DNA of 7,072 bases from Acidimicrobiaceae bacterium (GCA_947490975.1 CANLHV010000062.1:1-7072), one strand, 5' to 3'. Numbered from the stretch's first letter, positions 1-6,960 are shown. Notes: a model not told the origin generated them from the sequence alone. Program-made: numbers and translations.

Positions 1-983
1 AGCAAGGCGTGGGCGCCGAAAACTTTGTTGACGAATTGGGCGACGCGCCACTCGTGTTCAGTGCAAAAGCATTTTGTCGCAGCCGAAAAACCACCAGGTG
101 CTTGGCGCAGAACCTCGCGGATAACCAAGATGCGCCCGATGCGATAGCCGGTTTCAAGTGCGGCGATTTCTTGGCGCACGAGCGGATCTTTGCGGTCAGC
201 GTGCTCAAGAGCCATTTTGTAGAGCGCATGATTAGAAACGAGTCGATCGATGCCGCCACGTTCGTGTTCGAGCTGGCGCATTGTTTGTTTGAATGCGCCG
301 CCAAGCGCGCCGACCAGATTTGAAGCAGGCACGCGAACATCTGTGTAGAAAACTTCGCAGAAATGATTATTTGTAGTCATGTCTTTGATCGTGCGGACTT
401 CGATGCCTGGTGTGTTCATCGGCACGATAATTTCGCTGATGCCTTCGTGTGGCGAGCCGTCACTGCTGGTTCGGCAGATGAGATAGCAGTAGTCAGCGAG
501 TTCTCCGAAGCTTGTCCAAATTTTTTGGCCGTTGATCACGAACTCGTCGCCGTCGCGGGCTGCGAATGTCTTCAACGAAGCGAGGTCGCTGCCCGAGTTT
601 GGTTCGCTCATGCCGATGCACCAAGTTGTTTCGCCAGACAACATCTGTGGCAAAAACGCATCTTGTTGGGCTTTAGTGCCGTAGCTAATGAGTGCAGGAC
701 CCATCTGTCGATCAGCGAACCAAGACGCAGCAATTGGCGCGCCAGCGCTGATCATTTCTTCGCCGACGATTAGCCGCTCGATCGGTGGTCGGCCACCACC
801 GCCGAATTCGACGGGCCATGTCATTCCGATCCATTTGTGCTTGGCAAGTTCGAGCGAGAATTCGCGCGAGTATCCGTTCATCCAAGTGTCATTGAATCGA
901 CCGTATTTGTTAACCGCATCTTTGGCGATCGTGCGAGCTTTTTCGCGCAATGCGACTTGTTCGGATGTCCATGCGAAATCCAT
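1..983 (-). CDS. Acyl-CoA dehydrogenase, FadE/IVD-like, 3' end cut by window
   Basis: Flavoprotein that oxidises an acyl-CoA to the 2,3-enoyl-CoA in fatty-acid, branched-chain or sterol side-chain breakdown, passing electrons to ETF in the cytoplasm. I translated the minus strand by hand from the ATG at 983: 327 residues are present, against about 380-400 for the family, so the C-terminal helical bundle is incomplete. Seen: N-terminal helical start MDFAWTSEQVALREKAR; GMTWPVEFGG (residues 53-62); the FAD/substrate motif CIGMSEPNSGSDLASLKT (122-139); and KIWTSFGELADYCYLICRTS (154-173), the flavin-contacting strand. Glu241 in LEHERGG sits where isovaleryl-CoA-dehydrogenase-type enzymes carry the catalytic base; the alternative C-terminal position is off the window. 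Only this ATG is available, because an in-frame stop lies just upstream, and no Shine-Dalgarno is visible, so a leaderless mRNA is possible. Divergent from icd. The substrate cannot be told. Confidence 0.9.
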   Translation of the reverse strand, partial: MDFAWTSEQVALREKARTIAKDAVNKYGRFNDTWMNGYSREFSLELAKHKWIGMTWPVEFGGGGRPPIERLIVGEEMISAGAPIAASWFADRQMGPALISYGTKAQQDAFLPQMLSGETTWCIGMSEPNSGSDLASLKTFAARDGDEFVINGQKIWTSFGELADYCYLICRTSSDGSPHEGISEIIVPMNTPGIEVRTIKDMTTNNHFCEVFYTDVRVPASNLVGALGGAFKQTMRQLEHERGGIDRLVSNHALYKMALEHADRKDPLVRQEIAALETGYRIGRILVIREVLRQAPGGFSAATKCFCTEHEWRVAQFVNKVFGAHAL

Positions 984-1052
984 CAGGTTGTACGCTACAA
1001 GTAACTTATTAACGAATAAGAACCAGCAAAATTACGAAAATGGTGGAGACAG
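984..1052. promoter_or_regulatory. Divergent intergenic region with inverted repeat
   Basis: These 69 bp must carry the promoters of both the acyl-CoA dehydrogenase (minus) and icd (plus). The clearest element is a perfect inverted repeat, CTTATT (1005-1010), spacer AACG, AATAAG (1015-1020), a plausible operator or A+T-rich promoter core. Near the minus-strand start, TAGCGT lies 8 bp before the ATG and could be a -10 of a leaderless transcript. The plus strand carries a good ribosome binding site, GGTGGAG (1042-1048), 4 bp before the icd ATG. I see no convincing -35/-10 pair on either strand. Confidence 0.45.
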
Positions 1053-2273
1053 ATGGCTAGCAAGATCAAAGTTGTAAATCCGGTTGTTGATATTGACGGT
1101 GACGAAATGACGCGAATCATCTGGAAATTCATCAAAGATCGTTTGATCTTGCCGTATCTCGATATCAACATTGACTATTACGACTTGGGCGTCGAGAATC
1201 GTGATGCAACCGGCGACCAGGTGACGATTGACGCGGCAAACGCAATCTTGAAACACGGCGTTGGGGTGAAGTGCGCAACGATAACCCCTGACGAAGCCCG
1301 GGTTAAAGAATTTAACTTGAAGCAAATGTGGAAGTCGCCTAACGGCACGATTCGTAACATTTTGGATGGCGTTGTATTTCGCGAGCCGATCATCTGCAAG
1401 AACATTCCGAAGTTGGTGCCGCATTGGAACAAGCCAATTGTTATAGGTCGTCATGCCCACGGTGATCAATACAAAGCGACTGATTTCAAAGTGCCCGGCG
1501 CAGGCACTGTGACGATGACATATGTGCCGCAAGATGGCAGCAAGCCAGTCGAAATGAAAGTCGCCGATTTTAAGGGGTCGGGCGTTGTTATGGGTATGTA
1601 CAACTTTGACGAATCAATTCGAAGTTTTGCTCGCGCATCTTTCAATTACGGCTTGCAGCGCAACTATCCGGTGTTTCTGAGCACAAAAAATACGATTCTG
1701 AAGGCCTACGACGGACGCTTCAAAGATATTTTTCAAGAGATTTTTGAAGCTGAGTTTAAGAGCGAGTTTGAAAAGCGCAAGTTGACATATGAACATCGAT
1801 TGATCGACGACATGGTCGCCTGCATGATGCGTTGGGAAGGCGGGTATGTGTGGGCCTGCAAAAACTACGACGGCGATGTGCAGTCAGACATTGTGGCTCA
1901 AGGCTTTGGTTCGCTGGGTTTGATGACTTCAGTTTTGACAACGCCAGACGGTCGAGTGCTCGAGTCTGAAGCAGCTCACGGTACGGTGACGCGTCACTAT
2001 CGAGATCATCAAAAGGGTTTAGAGACTTCGACGAACTCGATTGCTTCTATTTTTGCGTGGACACGCGGATTGATTCATCGCGGCAAACTTGACAACACGC
2101 CTGCAGTTATCGAATTTGCCGAGAAACTTGAAACAGTGTGTGTTGAGACGGTCGAGGGCGGCGAGATGACAAAAGACTTGGCGGCACTTGTGTCGAAGAA
2201 CCAACCGTGGTTGACGACGCAACAGTTTTTGGCTGCAGTTGATCGTCGCCTAGTTGAAAAGATGGCGAAATAA
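1053..2273 (+). CDS. icd: NADP-dependent isocitrate dehydrogenase, eukaryote-like homodimeric type
   Basis: Cytoplasmic TCA-cycle enzyme that oxidatively decarboxylates isocitrate to 2-oxoglutarate and produces NADPH. The 406-residue protein is full length and nearly colinear with human IDH1. Seen: GDEMTRIIW near the N-terminus; ENRDATGDQVT (48-58); VGVKCATITPDE (70-81); the substrate-phosphate-like loop KSPNGTIRN (94-102) with Ser95, Asn97 and Arg101; Arg110; Arg133 in IGRHAHGDQY (equivalent of human Arg132); Tyr140; catalytic Lys212 in STKNT; metal-binding Asp253, Asp275 and Asp279 in NYDGDVQSD; and AAHGTVTRHY (307-316), whose Arg314-His315 mark NADP rather than NAD use. The start is supported by GGTGGAG 4 bp upstream; an ATG at 1040 is in another frame and stops at once. 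First gene of a likely two-gene operon with the quinone oxidoreductase 3 bp downstream. No key residue is missing. Confidence 0.97.
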   Translation: MASKIKVVNPVVDIDGDEMTRIIWKFIKDRLILPYLDINIDYYDLGVENRDATGDQVTIDAANAILKHGVGVKCATITPDEARVKEFNLKQMWKSPNGTIRNILDGVVFREPIICKNIPKLVPHWNKPIVIGRHAHGDQYKATDFKVPGAGTVTMTYVPQDGSKPVEMKVADFKGSGVVMGMYNFDESIRSFARASFNYGLQRNYPVFLSTKNTILKAYDGRFKDIFQEIFEAEFKSEFEKRKLTYEHRLIDDMVACMMRWEGGYVWACKNYDGDVQSDIVAQGFGSLGLMTSVLTTPDGRVLESEAAHGTVTRHYRDHQKGLETSTNSIASIFAWTRGLIHRGKLDNTPAVIEFAEKLETVCVETVEGGEMTKDLAALVSKNQPWLTTQQFLAAVDRRLVEKMAK

Positions 2274-2276
2274 TTG

Positions 2277-3257
2277 ATGCGTGCAGTTGTTATCACCAAA
2301 CATGGTGACCCAGATGTGCTCAACATTAAAGATGTAGAAAAGCCAACGCCAAAACACGACGAGATTTTGGTCAAGGTTCGAGCGACGTCATTGAATCGCG
2401 CCGACTTGATGCAGCGCCGAGGTTTGTATCCAGATCCGTTTCCGGGTGCTTACGACATTCCTGGTCTCGAATTTTCAGGCACGGTTGAATCGTGTGGTGA
2501 CGCGGTGAAAACTTGGAAGCCGGGCGACGAGGTCATGGGTATTGTCAGCGGTGGCGCATATGCCGAATATTTGGTCGTGCCTGAGATGCAGGCAATTGCA
2601 GTGCCACAAAATATTGGTCTGGCGAATGCAGGCGCGATACCTGAAGTTTTTATCACTGCGTGGGATGCACTCGTTTGTCAGGCGAATCTACAAGCGGGTC
2701 AATGGGCGCTTGTTCATGCTGGTGCGTCGGGTGTCGGCACTGCGGCAATTCAGATTTGCAAAGCAATTGGCGCCTACGTTGTTGTGACTTGTTCGGCGGG
2801 CAAGCGCGATGCATGTTTGGCGCTTGGTGCCGACTTGGCGATTGATTATAAAAGTTCAGATTTTGTCGAAGTTGCACTGCAGGCCACGCACGGCAAAGGT
2901 GTGAATGCGATTCTTGATGTAATTGGCGGCGAGTATTTGAACCGCAATGTTTCTGCACTCGCGCTAAAAGGCACGATCGTGCAAGTCGGATTAATGGGTG
3001 GTGGGTCGACCGCATTCAACATCGGTGCTCTCATGCCTAAGCGTGCGCGGTTGATGGGCACCGTATTGCGCCCACGACCTGCCGACGAAAAGATCGCTGT
3101 AACGCAGCGATTTATCGCTGAAATGATGCCGCTGTTTGCGTTGGGTAAATTGCGACCAGTGATTGACCGCAGATTTGGCTTAGATCAAATTGTCGAAGCT
3201 CACCAACTAATGGAGAGCAACGCCAATACTGGCAAAATTGTTATTGACGTTTATTGA
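2277..3257 (+). CDS. NAD(P)H:quinone oxidoreductase, zinc-independent MDR family, PIG3-like
   Basis: Medium-chain dehydrogenase/reductase without zinc, expected to reduce quinones or enones with NAD(P)H in the cytoplasm. 326 residues, the usual length of the PIG3/QOR group. Seen: GroES-like N-domain with VKVRATSLNRADLMQRRG (32-49); GLEFSG (63-68) where zinc enzymes have GHE; PGDEVMG (82-88); AIPEVFITAW (120-129), characteristic of the PIG3 subgroup; the nucleotide motif HAGASGVGTAAIQ (147-159); and GTVLRPRP (261-268), another subgroup signature. No structural or catalytic zinc ligands are visible. I chose the ATG at 2277; a TTG directly before it would add one Met. There is no separate Shine-Dalgarno and only 3 bp separate it from the icd stop, so translational coupling is likely. 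Its last 17 bp overlap the end of gltA on the other strand. The physiological substrate is unknown. Confidence 0.92.
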   Translation: MRAVVITKHGDPDVLNIKDVEKPTPKHDEILVKVRATSLNRADLMQRRGLYPDPFPGAYDIPGLEFSGTVESCGDAVKTWKPGDEVMGIVSGGAYAEYLVVPEMQAIAVPQNIGLANAGAIPEVFITAWDALVCQANLQAGQWALVHAGASGVGTAAIQICKAIGAYVVVTCSAGKRDACLALGADLAIDYKSSDFVEVALQATHGKGVNAILDVIGGEYLNRNVSALALKGTIVQVGLMGGGSTAFNIGALMPKRARLMGTVLRPRPADEKIAVTQRFIAEMMPLFALGKLRPVIDRRFGLDQIVEAHQLMESNANTGKIVIDVY

Positions 3258-4512
3258 TTGCAACGTAGTCGCGTTGATCAACGCCTGTGTACCACTGACG
3301 CGGGCGACTGATTTTTTGAGCGTCATCTTTGAGAAGTTCGTTGTAGTGGCTTAGCCAACCGACAGTGCGCGGAATTGCAAACAGCACCGTGAACATATCG
3401 ATCGGAAAACCGAGCGCTTGATAAATCAAGCCAGAGTAGAAGTCAACATTTGGATAAAGCTTGCGTGAGATGAAGTAATCGTCGTTGAGAGCGACTTCTT
3501 CGAGTTTCAGTGCAATATCAAGCATTGGGTTCTTGCCGGTTACATCGAACACGTCGTATGCAGCTTTTTTGATGATCGCCGCACGAGGGTCGTAGTTTTT
3601 GTATACGCGGTGACCGAAACCTTGCAAGCGACCGTTGCCAGCCTTGACTGACTTAATGAACGATTCGACATTCTCGATGCTGCCGATTTCATGCAACATG
3701 TTGATCGCCGCTTCGTTGGCGCCACCGTGAAGCGGGCCGTAGAGCGCAGACGACGCTGCCGACATGGCGCTGAATGGGTCGGCATGCGATGACGCGACGA
3801 CGCGCATCGCAGTTGTGCCGCAGTTTTGCTCGTGGTCAGCGTGCAGCATAAACAGAAGGTCCATCGCCTTGGTGAGTCGTGGGTCAACAGTGTGATCGTC
3901 ACCAAGTTTGAACATCATGTTCAAGAAGTTTTCTGAATAGTTCATCGAGTTATTCGGCGAAACAAATGGCAAGCCCATGCTGAAGCGATAACACATCGCC
4001 GCAATTGTCGGAACTTTGGCAATTAGGCGCAGAACCTGTTTGTCGAGCGCGCCAGGCGTGAAAATATCTTTTGACTCAGGATAAAAAGTGCCGAGAGCAG
4101 CAATGGCCGAAATGAACATGCCCATGGGGTGAGCGTCATAGTGAAAGCCGTCGACAAAACGTTTGCGCATGTTCTCGTGAATCATCGTGTGATGAGTTAC
4201 GTCGTATGTCCATTTTGTGAGTTGCTCGGCGCTCGGTAGTTCGCCGTTGAGCAACAAGTAAGCAACTTCAAGGTACGTGGATTTTTCGGCGAGTTGTTCG
4301 ATCGGGTAACCGCGATAGCGCAAGATGCCCTTTTCGCCGTCGATGTAAGTGATCGAAGACGCACACGCCGCAGTTGATAAAAATGCTGGGTCGTAAACTC
4401 GTAAGTCTGGGTCTAGTTCGCGAAGTGCGGTTGACGGGAAAACTCCATCACGAATCGGAACAGTAACTTTTTTACCAGTCCGGTCATCAATAATGGTGAT
4501 TGTTTCAGCCAT
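3241..4512 (-). CDS. gltA: Citrate synthase, hexameric GltA type
   Basis: Condenses acetyl-CoA with oxaloacetate to give citrate, the first step of the TCA cycle, in the cytoplasm. 423 residues, close to the 427 of E. coli GltA and alignable along its whole length. Seen: DPAFLSTAACASSITYIDGEKG (from 41), YRGYPIEQLA (66-75), LHADHEQN (223-230), and the catalytic triad His262 in GPLHGGANEAA, His301 in GFGHRVYKNYDPR and Asp357 in KLYPNVDFYSG, plus the C-terminal SRPRQWYTG (402-410). Arg162 and Lys166 match residues of the E. coli NADH allosteric site, but the matching Cys206 region differs, so NADH inhibition is uncertain. Start: AAAGGA (plus coordinates 4520-4525) stands 7 bp before the ATG. 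It lies 75 bp downstream of the carboxyltransferase gene, so it may be co-transcribed or have its own promoter. Converges on and overlaps the quinone oxidoreductase gene by 17 bp. Confidence 0.97.
   Translation of the reverse strand: MAETITIIDDRTGKKVTVPIRDGVFPSTALRELDPDLRVYDPAFLSTAACASSITYIDGEKGILRYRGYPIEQLAEKSTYLEVAYLLLNGELPSAEQLTKWTYDVTHHTMIHENMRKRFVDGFHYDAHPMGMFISAIAALGTFYPESKDIFTPGALDKQVLRLIAKVPTIAAMCYRFSMGLPFVSPNNSMNYSENFLNMMFKLGDDHTVDPRLTKAMDLLFMLHADHEQNCGTTAMRVVASSHADPFSAMSAASSALYGPLHGGANEAAINMLHEIGSIENVESFIKSVKAGNGRLQGFGHRVYKNYDPRAAIIKKAAYDVFDVTGKNPMLDIALKLEEVALNDDYFISRKLYPNVDFYSGLIYQALGFPIDMFTVLFAIPRTVGWLSHYNELLKDDAQKISRPRQWYTGVDQRDYVAINKRQ
3271..3284. repeat. 14-bp perfect palindrome inside the gltA 3' end
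   Basis: GCGTTGATCAACGC reads the same on both strands and lies just past the stop of the convergent quinone oxidoreductase gene. An upstream CAACG (3261-3265) could compete for the CGTTG half (3272-3276), giving two alternative hairpins in the plus-strand transcript. With no intergenic space between the two genes, this is the only candidate stem for ending the plus-strand mRNA, but no T-tract follows. A 14-bp palindrome is also roughly expected by chance in a few kilobases. Confidence 0.3.
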
Positions 4513-4587
4513 TGTGGTGTCCTTTATATGTTGTGGGAGCTTCCAGTCCCGTATTCAATCTAGTCGCACGACCAGTTTTTGAGACTG
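4513..4587 (-). promoter_or_regulatory. gltA upstream region
   Basis: This 75-bp gap between the carboxyltransferase stop and the gltA start contains the gltA ribosome binding site AAAGGA (4520-4525). TAGATT at 4557-4562, read on the minus strand, resembles an actinobacterial -10 element, but the matching -35 position (4580-4585) is poor. I see no convincing terminator for the upstream gene: only 4-bp stems such as GTCG/CGAC are present. Readthrough into gltA therefore cannot be excluded. Confidence 0.35.
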
Positions 4588-5934
4588 TTATAGCGGTGTG
4601 TTGTCGTGTTTACGAGGCTGTAACTTTTCACGCTTATCGCTGAGCATTGCGAGTGCGGCGGCGATTTCTCGGCGACTTTCGGCCGGGTCAATAACGCTGT
4701 CGATATAGCCACGCTCGGCGGCAATGTATGGGTTCAATAAACGCTCGACATAGTCACGCTCAAATTCTTGACGTTCTTGCGGTGTTGCTCGGCGTTGCAA
4801 GATGGCGGCCGCTTGGCCGGCGCCCATCACCGCAAGTTCAGCGGTTGGCCATGCGAGGCAAATGTCGTTGCCCATTTCTTTTGAGTCCATGACTATGTAT
4901 GCACCGCCGTAACTCTTGCGCAAGATCATGCAAATGCGTGGCACAGTTGCGCGACCGTATGCAAAAACAAGTTGTGCGCCGTGACGAATCATGCCGCGCC
5001 ATTCAAGATCTTTGCCTGGATAAAAACCGGGCGTGTCGACGAGCGTCAAAATTGGAATATTGAACGCGTCACAAAACGCAACGAAGCGCGCGGCTTTTTG
5101 CGATGCCGGAATATCGAGAGTGCCGGCCAAGTTCATTGGTTGATTGGCGACCACACCGACACTTTGCGCGCCGATCGTGATTAGACCAGTGACAATGTTT
5201 GGGGCCCAACGCTCACGCAACTCGAGCAAGTAACCGTCGTCGGCGATAGACCGAATCACCGCCTTGACGTCGTAAGCACCAGTTGGATTTTCGGGAATCA
5301 GCGCACCCGCTTCGGGTGTGAGGCGGTCAACTGAATCTGAAGTTGCTACGGCTGCGGCAATTTCGTTGACATTGTCGGGCAAGAACGAGAGCACGTGTTC
5401 GACTTCGGCGAATGCAGTTTCGCGATCGGCGACGACAAGGTGTGCGACACCACTTTGTTTTGCGTGGATATCTGATCCACCGAGTTCGTCGTTGCTAATA
5501 ACGACACCAGTGAATTCGGCGACCATTGTCGGGCCGGTCACGAATGCGTATGCGTCGCTGGTCATGATCACGATGTCGCTGAGGCCGATTAACAGCGCTG
5601 GCCCTGAAACAGCGGGGCCTGTAACGACCGTGAAGATTGGTACATACCCCGAACACTTGGCGATTGCTTTTGCCGCAAGACCCCAACCATGCAGCGCGGC
5701 AACACCTTCGACGATGTCGGCGCCTGAGCTGCCGAGAGTCATGATTAGTGGCAAGCCTTTTTCGCGCGCGGTGTCGGCGGCGTGGGCGATAACGCCAGAT
5801 GCATCGGCGCTGAGTGCGCCACGTCGTACAGTTTCGTCGACATCAACCCAGACGACGCGACGCGAAATGTTTTCGAGCCAGCGAACGTCGGCGGCGGCTG
5901 CGCCTTTGACCGCGCGTTGAAGATGGACCGTCAC
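4588..5934 (-). CDS. Acyl-CoA carboxylase carboxyltransferase (beta) subunit, short form
   Basis: Carboxyltransferase of a biotin-dependent acetyl-/propionyl-CoA-type carboxylase; it moves the carboxyl group from biotin on a partner alpha subunit to the acyl-CoA. 448 residues, against about 510-550 for AccD5/PccB. Seen: two crotonase-fold halves, with GSSGADIVEGVAALHGWG (68-85), VVTGPAVSGPAL (103-114), FVTGPTMVAEFTG (131-143) and LGGSDIHAKQSGVAHLV (151-167) in the first, and VGVVANQPMNLAG (259-271), LVDTPGFYPG (298-307), the oxyanion segment KSYGGAYIVM (340-349), AWPTAELAVMGA (361-372) and NPYIAAERGYID (401-412) in the second. It ends in KHDNTPL, as actinobacterial beta subunits do. The usual N-terminal ARERI/LLD segment is absent, and the first oxyanion Gly-Gly is Ser110-Gly111. 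The start is a GTG; no other ATG, GTG or TTG lies upstream in the open frame, and the ribosome binding site is weak. It begins 14 bp after the regulator gene. No alpha subunit is in the window; the acyl substrate is uncertain. Confidence 0.88.
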   Translation of the reverse strand: MTVHLQRAVKGAAAADVRWLENISRRVVWVDVDETVRRGALSADASGVIAHAADTAREKGLPLIMTLGSSGADIVEGVAALHGWGLAAKAIAKCSGYVPIFTVVTGPAVSGPALLIGLSDIVIMTSDAYAFVTGPTMVAEFTGVVISNDELGGSDIHAKQSGVAHLVVADRETAFAEVEHVLSFLPDNVNEIAAAVATSDSVDRLTPEAGALIPENPTGAYDVKAVIRSIADDGYLLELRERWAPNIVTGLITIGAQSVGVVANQPMNLAGTLDIPASQKAARFVAFCDAFNIPILTLVDTPGFYPGKDLEWRGMIRHGAQLVFAYGRATVPRICMILRKSYGGAYIVMDSKEMGNDICLAWPTAELAVMGAGQAAAILQRRATPQERQEFERDYVERLLNPYIAAERGYIDSVIDPAESRREIAAALAMLSDKREKLQPRKHDNTPL

Positions 5935-5948
5935 GGCTTCAAGACTAG

Positions 5949-6914
5949 TTAGGGCTTGCGATTCAGCGGGAATGCTTCTTTGCCGATGTGAATGCCCGGT
6001 TGCTTGTCGCCATATTTAGAAACGACTTCGCGAATGAGAGTCGAGATGGCTGTTGTCGACTTGCTTGGCAGTGGGCGAGCACGTTGAACAAGACCGACAA
6101 CTCGCCGCGGCAGTTCAGGTATTTCGACGCGTTTGAATTCGCCTTTGATCCAGCCTGGTGCAGCAGTTGCAGGCACGACTGCTGCGCCGAAACCTTCGAA
6201 TGCCAGCGATGTCAGCATTCGTACGCCGTCAATCTCGGCTTGTGGTGTTAGCACCAAGCGTTGTGCGCCTGCTGCGCGATCAAGAATCTTGCGGAGCGAA
6301 TTATTTTTTGGCGGCAACAACAATGGCCGTGACGAAAGTTCTTTGATCGTGATCTTTTGTAGTTTCGACCATTCGTGATTGGCGTGCACAAGCAGCACTA
6401 AGTCTTCGGCGAAGAGTGGCGTTGAAAGTAAATTGTCGTCTTCAATTGGAAGGTGCAAAATCGCCGCATCAAGTGATCCATTTAAAAGGCGCGGAATCAA
6501 ATTGAGCGTGCTGCCTTCGGCGATGGTGACTCGAATTTTTGGAAACTGCGAGGCGAGTTGTGGCAAAAACTTTGGCATCAGCCAGCGACCTGTCGTGCCG
6601 ATGCAACCCAAAAGTGTTTCGCCTTCGACTTCTGAATCTTTCGAATGCACGTCGGCGGCGATGTCTTGAATCTGGTTGAGCACTCGGCGCGCGCGTTCGA
6701 CGACGAGTTCGCCGTCTTCGGTGAGGCGACCCGACGAGCGATCGACAAGCGATGTAGTGAGTTCTTTTTCGAGGCGCGAAATGTGGGCTGAGACGTTGCT
6801 TTGCACCGTGGATAACGCCCGGGCGGCGCCAGAGAACGACCCGTGGTCGGCTATTGAGATGAGTACTTCAAGTTGGCGGAGTTCCATATCTCTAAAAATG
6901 ATAGGGGCTATCAT
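5949..6914 (-). CDS. LysR-type transcriptional regulator
   Basis: DNA-binding regulator that typically responds to a small metabolite and controls a neighbouring or divergent gene. 321 residues as called. Seen: winged HTH at the N-terminus, MELRQLEVLISIADHGSF (10-27) followed by the recognition-helix region AARALSTVQSNVSAHISRLE (30-49); linker helix to about 95; then a periplasmic-binding-protein-like effector domain with GCIGTTGRWLMPKFLPQLAS (103-122), FPKIRVTIAEG (124-134), LLNGSLDAAIL (143-153) and FEGFGAAVVPA (239-249). Start choice: the ATG at 6914 has AAAGG 8 bp upstream, while the ATG at 6887 gives the canonical LysR N-terminus MELRQL but only a weak, too-close AGAG. Both are possible; the latter gives 312 residues. 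It is 14 bp upstream of the carboxyltransferase gene, a likely operon partner, and divergent from the 6C RNA. The effector is unknown. Confidence 0.93.
   Translation of the reverse strand: MIAPIIFRDMELRQLEVLISIADHGSFSGAARALSTVQSNVSAHISRLEKELTTSLVDRSSGRLTEDGELVVERARRVLNQIQDIAADVHSKDSEVEGETLLGCIGTTGRWLMPKFLPQLASQFPKIRVTIAEGSTLNLIPRLLNGSLDAAILHLPIEDDNLLSTPLFAEDLVLLVHANHEWSKLQKITIKELSSRPLLLPPKNNSLRKILDRAAGAQRLVLTPQAEIDGVRMLTSLAFEGFGAAVVPATAAPGWIKGEFKRVEIPELPRRVVGLVQRARPLPSKSTTAISTLIREVVSKYGDKQPGIHIGKEAFPLNRKP
6898..6914. promoter_or_regulatory. 17-bp perfect inverted repeat, candidate operator
   Basis: ATGATAG, spacer GGG, CTATCAT: seven perfect base pairs on either side of three bases. It includes the first possible start codon of the LysR gene and ends 10 bp before the -35 of the divergent small RNA promoter. 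This is a typical place for a LysR-family site that serves both autoregulation and a divergent target. The arms do not form a strict T-N11-A box. In the minus-strand mRNA the same bases could fold into a hairpin hiding the AUG. A partial half-site, ATAGG, recurs at 6932-6936, about three helical turns away. Confidence 0.5.
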
Positions 6915-6922
6915 GCCGTTCG

Positions 6923-6927
6923 CCTTT
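6923..6927 (-). promoter_or_regulatory. Ribosome binding site for the longer LysR start
   Basis: AAAGG on the minus strand, 8 bp before the ATG at 6914. It is the main evidence for the 321-residue form over the 312-residue form starting at 6887. It overlaps by three bases the -35 element of the promoter read on the other strand. Confidence 0.5.
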
Positions 6928-6954
6928 ACATATAGGTGGGCGATGGGGCATAAT
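6925..6954 (+). promoter_or_regulatory. Sigma70-like promoter of the 6C RNA
   Basis: TTTACA (6925-6930), an 18-bp spacer and CATAAT (6949-6954) each differ by one base from the TTGACA and TATAAT consensus. Transcription would start near 6961-6962, some 5 bases before the first hairpin of the small RNA, which suits a small RNA with almost no 5' leader. This is the best-matching promoter I can find in the window. It lies immediately beside the 17-bp inverted repeat. Confidence 0.7.
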
Positions 6955-6960
6955 TAGATA

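Noticed and set aside
9..773. Plus-strand open frames of 104 and 136 codons
   Set aside because: They lie antisense to a continuous acyl-CoA dehydrogenase frame with clear family motifs, and their translations show no recognisable domain.
1040..1060. ATG at 1040 as an alternative icd start or leader peptide
   Set aside because: It is out of frame with icd, overlaps its ribosome binding site and stops after six codons.
2274..2279. TTG at 2274 as start of the quinone oxidoreductase
   Set aside because: It adds a single residue directly before an ATG that matches the usual family N-terminus.
4513..4587. Terminator between the carboxyltransferase gene and gltA
   Set aside because: Only 4-bp stems are present, without a proper T-tract on the minus strand.
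5318..5920. 200-codon plus-strand open frame
   Set aside because: It is a shadow of the carboxyltransferase gene; its Ser/Thr/Ala-rich translation has no family features.
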